DNA of 11,245 bases from NCBI GenBank assembly GCA_021785235.1, contig JAJYGB010000214.1, forward strand, positions 1-11,245, in the 5' to 3' direction. Within the stretch, counting starts at the first letter, position 1, and each line of letters begins with the position of its first letter. Shown in pieces: positions 6,688-11,245 of this stretch. The notes beneath the pieces were generated by a model, which ran no database searches, was not told where the DNA came from, and saw only the letters and a list, made by a program, of their open reading frames with translations. This DNA comes from Bacteroidota bacterium. GTDB lineage: Bacteria; Bacteroidota; Kryptoniia; Kryptoniales; JAKASW01. The translations under genes and the position numbers were made by a program.

Positions 6688-8088
6688 TTATCTCTCCGGT
6701 ATCGGCACGACCACCGGGCTCTCCGTGCCATTCGTCCCGACTGCCGATATGCCGAAGATGAACTTGTCCTTGGAAAGCTCAGGCAGGTTCGCGTCCACTT
6801 CGTCGGTTCCCGAAGCGGCAGGGACGAACACGTAGCTAGTCCAGAGCGGATCCATGGTCTCACGGTAGTAAACCTTCCATCCTGACACGTCTTCCGAAAG
6901 CGGGTTCTTCCATTTCAGGCGAGTACCGTAATCGAGTTTGTCTACAAGCATCACGGGATCCTGCGGCTCCCGCGGGGAGACAGAAAGCAAAGCGGCAGTC
7001 GCCGAGTTCACCTTACATACCTTCGCGATATACTGCGGGTCCACGAACTGAGGGAGATCGCCGAATTGCACGCCGTTTTCTACTCTGACATACTGGTGCT
7101 GGTGGTTATAGTCTTCGTTGGGCTCGGTGAACCTCACCCCGGCATATCCGAATTGATTGAACGAAGTATGGTCTCCGCCGCGCAGGAAGCGGTCGCTCCT
7201 GAATACGAGTTCTGTTTTAAACTCCGGCAGGTAGGTTTTCACGTTCTGGTGTATGTACCGCGCGAGTTCCCTCGAAGGGCTGTCGCTTTCATAACCGAAA
7301 ACCGAGGCCGGAATCTTCCTGTCGCCCACCGCCACTTCCTTCATGCTCTCCGAGAAGACTCTTATCCTGCTGTTGTCAAGCACGCGGTTTCCGCCGTGAG
7401 TTCCCCCGACGATGTCGTTGTTGAGGTCAGCGACTATATTCCAGTTGTTCTTCTTCGCCATCTCAGCAAAGTGGTGACTCCCATACAATCCCTGCTCCTC
7501 GGCGGCACAGCAAAGAAAAACGATATTCGCGTCCGGCCGGAAACCCGATTCTGTGAATGCGCGGGCCGCTTCGATAACGAGCGACGATCCGCTCCCGTCA
7601 TCGTCGGCGCCCGGAGCATCGGCGGTAGAGTCCATAAAATTCCCGACGATTGTATCGTAGTGGCCGCTCAACACTATGTACCTGCCGGTAGGGCCCTCTT
7701 TGCCCCACAAGATTCCGTATACGTTGACGATCTTCGTGGGTACGGAAATCCTGGGAGAAACCGGCTGCACAAACTCGTCGCGGTAGACCTCGAAATTCTC
7801 GTTTGAGGATGCGAACCTCATAAATTTCGATGCGATCCAGTTCCTGGCGGCGCCGATCCCGCGTGTCGGGCTCGTCGTGTCGGACATGGTATGCCGCGTT
7901 CCGAACGATACAAGCTTGAGATCGTAAGTATGGATCGAATCGGCTGAGATCGCGTCGAGTACTTTCATGACCACCTCCCGTACCGAAAGAGACGATTCAC
8001 CGTTATCTGCCGGAGTAGATCGCGGTTGGTTCGAGGCGAATATGAAACTCGCGCTGACCAGCGCGACAATGGCTGTGAATACTTTCAT
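6688..8088 (-). CDS. Secreted M28-family zinc metallopeptidase with FN3-like C-terminal domain
   Basis: This 466-residue protein starts with a signal peptide (Lys2, hydrophobic 4-18, probable cleavage near Ala18-Asn20), so it acts outside the cytoplasm. The M28 core shows the two-zinc site: HYD at 143-145, the bridging Asp in ADDDGSGSS (Asp163), the EE pair at 197-198 (catalytic base and ligand) in CAAEEQGLYGSHHF, Asp225 in NNDIVGG, and His307 in GGDHTSF. M28 enzymes are mostly aminopeptidases or carboxypeptidases that trim peptides; the substrate here cannot be told. Residues about 375-460 (LKWKNP, GWKVYYRE, FIFGISAVGTNG) look like one fibronectin type III domain. The ATG is chosen for GGGAG 9 nt upstream and because the signal peptide begins there. 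It lies downstream of the asparaginase gene across a 218-nt gap with a hairpin-rich repeat, so it may have its own promoter. Confidence 0.93.
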   Translation of the reverse strand: MKVFTAIVALVSASFIFASNQPRSTPADNGESSLSVREVVMKVLDAISADSIHTYDLKLVSFGTRHTMSDTTSPTRGIGAARNWIASKFMRFASSNENFEVYRDEFVQPVSPRISVPTKIVNVYGILWGKEGPTGRYIVLSGHYDTIVGNFMDSTADAPGADDDGSGSSLVIEAARAFTESGFRPDANIVFLCCAAEEQGLYGSHHFAEMAKKNNWNIVADLNNDIVGGTHGGNRVLDNSRIRVFSESMKEVAVGDRKIPASVFGYESDSPSRELARYIHQNVKTYLPEFKTELVFRSDRFLRGGDHTSFNQFGYAGVRFTEPNEDYNHQHQYVRVENGVQFGDLPQFVDPQYIAKVCKVNSATAALLSVSPREPQDPVMLVDKLDYGTRLKWKNPLSEDVSGWKVYYRETMDPLWTSYVFVPAASGTDEVDANLPELSKDKFIFGISAVGTNGTESPVVVPIPER

Positions 8089-8176
8089 TTAATTCAGCTC
8101 CCTTTTTGTATATGTTGCGGAAAATAATCGTGTGCCCGAAACACGAGACTCCGTGGCCATCCGAGGAGTGGTTCTT

Positions 8177-8255
8177 TGTCATTCCCGAACGTTCTTATCG
8201 GGAATCCATGCAATATGGATGGCTGGATTCCCGCTTGGAGCATGCGGGAATGACA
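8177..8255. repeat. Triple-hairpin inverted repeat (REP/MITE-like element)
   Basis: The 79-bp element is bounded by an 11-bp perfect inverted repeat, TGTCATTCCCG (8177-8187) and CGGGAATGACA (8245-8255). Inside are three consecutive hairpins: ATTCCCGA/TCGGGAAT (8181-8188, 8198-8205), ATCCAT/ATGGAT (8204-8209, 8215-8220) and ATTCCCGC/GCGGGAAT (8227-8234, 8244-8251). The two outer hairpins share the ATTCCCG-GGGAAT arms, so the same motif appears four times in alternating orientation. Repeats with such arms are known as dispersed intergenic elements in many bacteria (neisserial dRS3 has ATTCCC/GGGAAT ends). It contains no gene. It lies between the asparaginase and M28 peptidase genes and could modulate RNA stability or readthrough. 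Confidence 0.75.
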
Positions 8256-8292
8256 CGGTGGATGGTTGCCCAGTCCTCTTCGGACAGCCACT

Positions 8293-8306
8293 GAGTCAAA
8301 CGACTC
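8293..8306 (-). other. Short stem-loop directly after the asparaginase stop
   Basis: GAGTC and GACTC form a perfect 5-bp stem with a 4-nt loop that abuts the TAA stop at 8307-8309. No T-run follows, so an intrinsic terminator is not supported; it may be a 3'-end stabilising hairpin or chance. Confidence 0.25.
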
Positions 8307-9296
8307 TTACTTATCCTTCCAAATCTTCACTTCGAACGTCCCGGATGAGGTCGCCACTCCACGGAACATGCCCGTCGTGTTGAAGTCCATGTCGTAGTTC
8401 CCTTCCCTGTCCACGGCGATAACACCGCCGACGTTCGGCTTGAGGAGTGTGTGAATGACGTAATGCACGGCGTCCTTCAGAGACATTCCCTTGTAAGCCA
8501 TCAACGCGTTGATGTTGAAGCCAACCGCGTTCCTCATGTATTCCTCGCCGATCCCCGTTCCGGAAACGGCGCAGGTCTGGTTGTTGGCATAAGTGCCGTC
8601 ACCGACAAGCGGTGAATCTCCGATTCTTCCGGGCATCTTCCCCGTCAAACCTCCCGTGGAGGTCCCGGCTGCGAGATTACCGTACTCATCGAGACAGACA
8701 CAGCCGACCGTGCCGTGATCCTTATCCTTGATTCTCTTCATCCATTTCTCGAGCTCTGTCTTTCTTTCGGGAGTATCGAAGTAGCTGTTCGGCACCGGTT
8801 TCATTCCCATTTTTACTGCAAACGCGTCCGCGCCCTGATATGCGAGAAGAATATGAGGAGTCTTCTCCATGACCAGCTTGGCCAGCGTGATCGGATGCGC
8901 GACGTGCTCCACGCCAGCGACGGCACCGCACTGGAGAGTGGCTCCGTTCATTATCGCGGCATCCAATTCGTGACGCCCGGCTGAAGTAAATACGGCGCCT
9001 ATGCCGGCGTTGAATTTCGGGTCGGTCTCGAAGTATCTGATTACCTTCTCCACGGCTTCCATGCTCGTGCCGCCGTTAGCCAACACATCTCTGCCGATAG
9101 TGAGAGCGTGCTTCATTGCGGCATAGTACTGAGCCTTCACGGCTTCAGGCATGGATTCGCTAATCGTCCCCGCTCCGCCGTGTATGACGATAGTATACTT
9201 GTCGGTCCTCTCCTGCGCCCTGCCGCTATTCGGCAATCCGACAGCCAAAACCGCCGCGATGGCGAATGCGGCCAAGGTAAACTTGTGCTTTCTCAT
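8307..9296 (-). CDS. Exported plant-type L-asparaginase / isoaspartyl peptidase
   Basis: The 329-residue protein belongs to the N-terminal-nucleophile hydrolases (peptidase family T2) that cut L-asparagine and beta-aspartyl dipeptides. It is made as one chain that cleaves itself; the cut is predicted between Gly195 and Thr196 in KDHGTVGCV, freeing Thr196 as the nucleophile. Other marks are IHGGAGT at 38-44, NAGIGAVFTSAG at 96-107, LDAAIMNG at 111-118, GTSTGG at 211-216, GRIGDSPLVGDGTYAN at 223-238 and SGTGIGEEYMR at 245-255. Residues 1-28 form a signal peptide (RKHK, hydrophobic stretch, GRA-Q cleavage), so it should act in the periplasm. I chose the ATG at 9296, with AAGGAG 7 nt upstream, over an upstream ATG at 9479 because the signal peptide starts here and the longer version only adds residues read inside the transporter gene. 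The start overlaps the transporter stop as ATGA. Confidence 0.93.
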   Translation of the reverse strand: MRKHKFTLAAFAIAAVLAVGLPNSGRAQERTDKYTIVIHGGAGTISESMPEAVKAQYYAAMKHALTIGRDVLANGGTSMEAVEKVIRYFETDPKFNAGIGAVFTSAGRHELDAAIMNGATLQCGAVAGVEHVAHPITLAKLVMEKTPHILLAYQGADAFAVKMGMKPVPNSYFDTPERKTELEKWMKRIKDKDHGTVGCVCLDEYGNLAAGTSTGGLTGKMPGRIGDSPLVGDGTYANNQTCAVSGTGIGEEYMRNAVGFNINALMAYKGMSLKDAVHYVIHTLLKPNVGGVIAVDREGNYDMDFNTTGMFRGVATSSGTFEVKIWKDK

Positions 9297-10771
9297 TTTG
9301 CAGCTCCTTCCAGCGCGTCGGTTTGAATGCGAAGCTTGCTGTGCCACCTTCCGTACATAAAATAGATCACGAGCCCGATGGCCAGCCAGATTACGAAGCG
9401 GAGCCAGGTGATTGTCGGGAGGCCCATCATAAGATACACACAGAACAGGATCCCCATGATGGGAACGAAAGGTACCCACGGCGTCCTAAAGCCTCTCTTG
9501 GCATCCGGTTCCTTGACCCGAAGCACAAGGACGCCGACGCAGACGAGTACGAAAGCGAAGAGGGTGCCAATATTCGTAAGTTCCGCGGCTTCGCTTATGT
9601 TGGCGATGGCGGCGAAGAAGGCGACGAAGACGCCGGTTAGAATTGTGGTCACATAAGGTGTTCTGTATTTTGGATGAACTTTTGAAAAACTGGGAGGGAG
9701 CAAGCCGTCGCGCGACATCGAAAAGAAGATGCGTGGTTGTCCCATCTGGAACACGAGAAGGACTGCCGTAGTCGCGATGACGGCGCCGAAAGCGACTATT
9801 CCTGCCGCCCAGTCGAGATGGTTCATGTGGAGAGCCAATGACAGCGGTTCGGCGGTCGCCAGTTTCGCGTAAGGAACGAGTCCGGTAAGAACCAGCGCCA
9901 CGGCTATATACAGGACGGTTGAAATCACAAGTGAGGCGATCATCCCGATTGGAAGAGTCTTGGAAGGATTCTTCGTCTCTTCCGCAGCTGTCGAAACCGC
10001 GTCGAAGCCGATGTAAGCGAAAAAGACGATCGCGGCGCCGGTCTGTATCCCCTTCCATCCGTTCGGCGCGAACGGCGTCCAGTTCTCCGGCTTAACGAAG
10101 AAAGCTCCGATTCCTATGAAGAAAAGAAGTATGACCAGCTTAATCACCACCATCACGGAATTAAATCTCGCGCTTTCCTTTATCCCGATGACGAGTATAT
10201 AGGTGATGAGCGCAACTATGAGCACGGCGAAAAGGTTGAAGACGATCGGTACACCGAACAAGTGCGGGGCTTTGTCGATCAACCCGGGTGTAGCCAGCGT
10301 TGTCCGGTAGTCCGTTACAAGATACCAGGGGATCGTAATTCCGAATCCGCTGAGCAATTCCTGGAAGTAGCCTGCCCAGCTTATGGCCACCGCAATGTTT
10401 CCGACCGCGTATTCGAGTATGAGATCCCATCCGATAATCCACGCGATCAATTCACCGAGCGAGGCGTACGAGTAAGTATACGCGCTGCCGGCGATCGGGA
10501 TCATGGAGGCAATCTCGGCGTAGCAGAGTGCGGCAAATCCGCAGGCGATGCCAGTAAGAATGAAAGAGATAACGAGAGCGGGACCTGCCCCGGCGTAGTT
10601 CGCGCTTCCGGCCGCCGCGGTTCCGGTCATCGCGAAGATGCCGGCTCCGATTATCGCGCCGACGCCAAGCGTGGTCAGGTCGAACGCGTTCAGGCTGCGT
10701 TTGAGTTTGTACTCGGGTTTTTCGCTATCCGCTATGATGTCGCTGAGTTTCTTGGTACGAAAAAGATTCAT
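9293..10771 (-). CDS. APC-superfamily amino acid permease (cationic amino acid transporter type)
   Basis: This inner-membrane protein of 492 residues is rich in long hydrophobic segments, about 12-14 by eye, as expected for the CAT branch of the APC superfamily (YfnA-like). The N-terminus MNLFRTKKLSDIIAD is typical of the branch, and the first membrane helix carries GVGAIIGAGIFAMTG, the unwound helix-1 glycine motif of the APC fold. Later landmarks are CYAEIASMIPIAGSAYTYSY, GWDLILEYAVG and FFAYIGFDAVSTAAEETKNP. The substrate cannot be read from sequence. I place the start at the ATG at 10771, not the in-frame ATG at 10834, because GAGGT lies 8 nt before it and the 21 extra residues do not fit the family. 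Its stop overlaps the asparaginase start, which suggests uptake of amino acids released by that periplasmic enzyme. Confidence 0.93.
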   Translation of the reverse strand: MNLFRTKKLSDIIADSEKPEYKLKRSLNAFDLTTLGVGAIIGAGIFAMTGTAAAGSANYAGAGPALVISFILTGIACGFAALCYAEIASMIPIAGSAYTYSYASLGELIAWIIGWDLILEYAVGNIAVAISWAGYFQELLSGFGITIPWYLVTDYRTTLATPGLIDKAPHLFGVPIVFNLFAVLIVALITYILVIGIKESARFNSVMVVIKLVILLFFIGIGAFFVKPENWTPFAPNGWKGIQTGAAIVFFAYIGFDAVSTAAEETKNPSKTLPIGMIASLVISTVLYIAVALVLTGLVPYAKLATAEPLSLALHMNHLDWAAGIVAFGAVIATTAVLLVFQMGQPRIFFSMSRDGLLPPSFSKVHPKYRTPYVTTILTGVFVAFFAAIANISEAAELTNIGTLFAFVLVCVGVLVLRVKEPDAKRGFRTPWVPFVPIMGILFCVYLMMGLPTITWLRFVIWLAIGLVIYFMYGRWHSKLRIQTDALEGAAK

Positions 10772-10805
10772 CCAATTGACCTCATAGGTTATGTGATTGG
10801 AGTGA

Positions 10806-10834
10806 AATGTAGGAACAGGGGAATATAAATGCAA
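10806..10834 (-). promoter_or_regulatory. Possible sigma-70-like promoter of the transporter-asparaginase pair
   Basis: On the minus strand TTGCAT (10829-10834) and TACATT (10806-10811) are separated by 17 nt and lie 35 nt upstream of the transporter ATG. The match to consensus is weak (3 of 6 and 4 of 6), but the spacing is ideal and the region is AT-rich compared with its surroundings. This is a guess from pattern only. Confidence 0.3.
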
Positions 10835-10911
10835 TAAGATTGTTGCTTTTGCGGTCTCGCCCGGTCATCTGAGCGCCCGACCCGTCTATGATACGGCACG
10901 CGATCGTAGAC

Positions 10912-11245
10912 TCACACTTCTATGGTACCGACAAGATAGGTCACAGCTTTTCCGGAGATCTTCACCTTGTCGCCCATGTCTTCGCAGAAAAGCTTCCCGC
11001 CTCTCTTCGAAATTTGCATTCCCGTCATGTGCTTCTTCCTCAGCTTTTCACTCCAATAGGGGATCAGCGTCGTGTGCGCCGAACCGGTGACGGGGTCTTC
11101 GTTAATACCTGCCTGTGGCGCGAAGAAACGGGATACGAAGTCGGCATTCTTCCCGGGCGCCGTCACGATGACGCCAAGACAGTCGAGGCTCCTGATCTTC
11201 TCGAAATCCGGTTCGATGGCTTTCACTTCCTCTTCGTGTTCAAAG
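10912..11245 (-). CDS. PhzF-family isomerase, 5' part cut by window edge
   Basis: The last 110 residues of a PhzF-family (phenazine biosynthesis-like, diaminopimelate-epimerase fold) protein are visible. The signature is FVSRFFAPQAGINEDPVTGS followed by AHTTLIPYWSEKL, the C-terminal half-domain motif that lines the active site. The frame is open to the right edge (FEHEEEVKAIEPDFEKIRSL), so the GTG at 11226 is internal and the true start lies outside. The catalytic glutamate of the N-terminal half is not in view. Most PhzF relatives outside phenazine producers have unknown substrates, so no phenazine synthesis is implied. It ends 140 nt before the transporter start on the same strand and need not be cotranscribed with it. 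Confidence 0.9.
   Translation of the reverse strand, partial: FEHEEEVKAIEPDFEKIRSLDCLGVIVTAPGKNADFVSRFFAPQAGINEDPVTGSAHTTLIPYWSEKLRKKHMTGMQISKRGGKLFCEDMGDKVKISGKAVTYLVGTIEV

Noticed and set aside
7066..7806. 246-residue plus-strand open frame
   Set aside because: It is antisense to the M28 catalytic core, whose zinc ligands are all intact on the minus strand.
8177..8255. Reading the hairpins as a CRISPR or an intrinsic terminator
   Set aside because: There are no equal spacers, the units alternate in orientation, and no T-run follows on either strand.
8094..8383. Short open frames on both strands around the triple-hairpin repeat
   Set aside because: They are read through an inverted repeat and into the end of the asparaginase gene and have no homology I recognise.
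9297..9479. N-terminal extension of the asparaginase from an ATG at 9479
   Set aside because: The extra 61 residues are read inside the permease gene, resemble no domain, and would bury a clear signal peptide that starts at 9296 behind a good ribosome site.
10772..10834. N-terminal extension of the permease from an ATG at 10834
   Set aside because: The 21 extra residues do not fit the family; the ATG at 10771 has a GAGGT site at normal spacing.
10852..10905. GC-rich stretch after the PhzF stop as a terminator
   Set aside because: I could not fold a stable stem followed by a T-run on the minus strand.
10912..11226. A complete 104-residue gene starting with GTG at 11226
   Set aside because: The frame stays open upstream to the window edge with PhzF-like sequence, so this is the tail of a longer gene.

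Overview
The window reads as an ordinary bacterial chromosome segment of fairly high GC (roughly 55-60% in the core genes by eye) in which every gene I can support lies on the minus strand. The best guess for the host is the Bacteroidota/Chlorobiota/Ignavibacteriota group. This rests on a bacillithiol-type BshC gene, several AG-rich ribosome sites and the overall mix of genes; it is an inference, since no rRNA or marker gene is present.

Read in the direction of transcription (high to low coordinates), the window opens with the C-terminal part of a PhzF-family isomerase that enters from the right edge. Next comes a two-gene unit: an APC-superfamily amino acid transporter, whose stop codon overlaps the start of an exported plant-type asparaginase/isoaspartyl peptidase (ATGA overlap). 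After a 218-bp gap holding a triple-hairpin repeat comes a secreted M28 zinc peptidase with an FN3-like tail. Together the transporter, asparaginase and peptidase look like a small peptide and amino acid scavenging set.

The middle (about 5.4-6.4 kb) differs from its surroundings. Two small genes, a DUF302 protein and an Arr-type rifamycin ADP-ribosyltransferase, have only about 46-47% GC, sit between loosely packed intergenic stretches and interrupt the otherwise biosynthetic or catabolic content. This looks like an acquired pocket.

The left half is a compact unit: aroA (EPSP synthase), then bshC (bacillithiol synthesis), then trpD (anthranilate phosphoribosyltransferase), then a CBS/CorC_HlyC membrane protein that runs off the left edge. 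bshC and trpD are 1 nt apart, and trpD and the CBS gene overlap by ATGA, so they are very likely cotranscribed. aroA and trpD both serve the chorismate-to-tryptophan route, whereas bshC serves low-molecular-weight thiol synthesis. Upstream of aroA lies an 82-bp region with nested inverted symmetry that may be its control region.

I found no rRNA, tRNA, CRISPR array, transposase or convincing intrinsic terminator. The strongest leads are the intact Arr enzyme in a low-GC pocket, the symmetric element before aroA, the triple-hairpin repeat before the M28 peptidase gene, and the unusually short membrane domain of the CBS protein. I did not find clear evidence of a wholly new multi-gene system.
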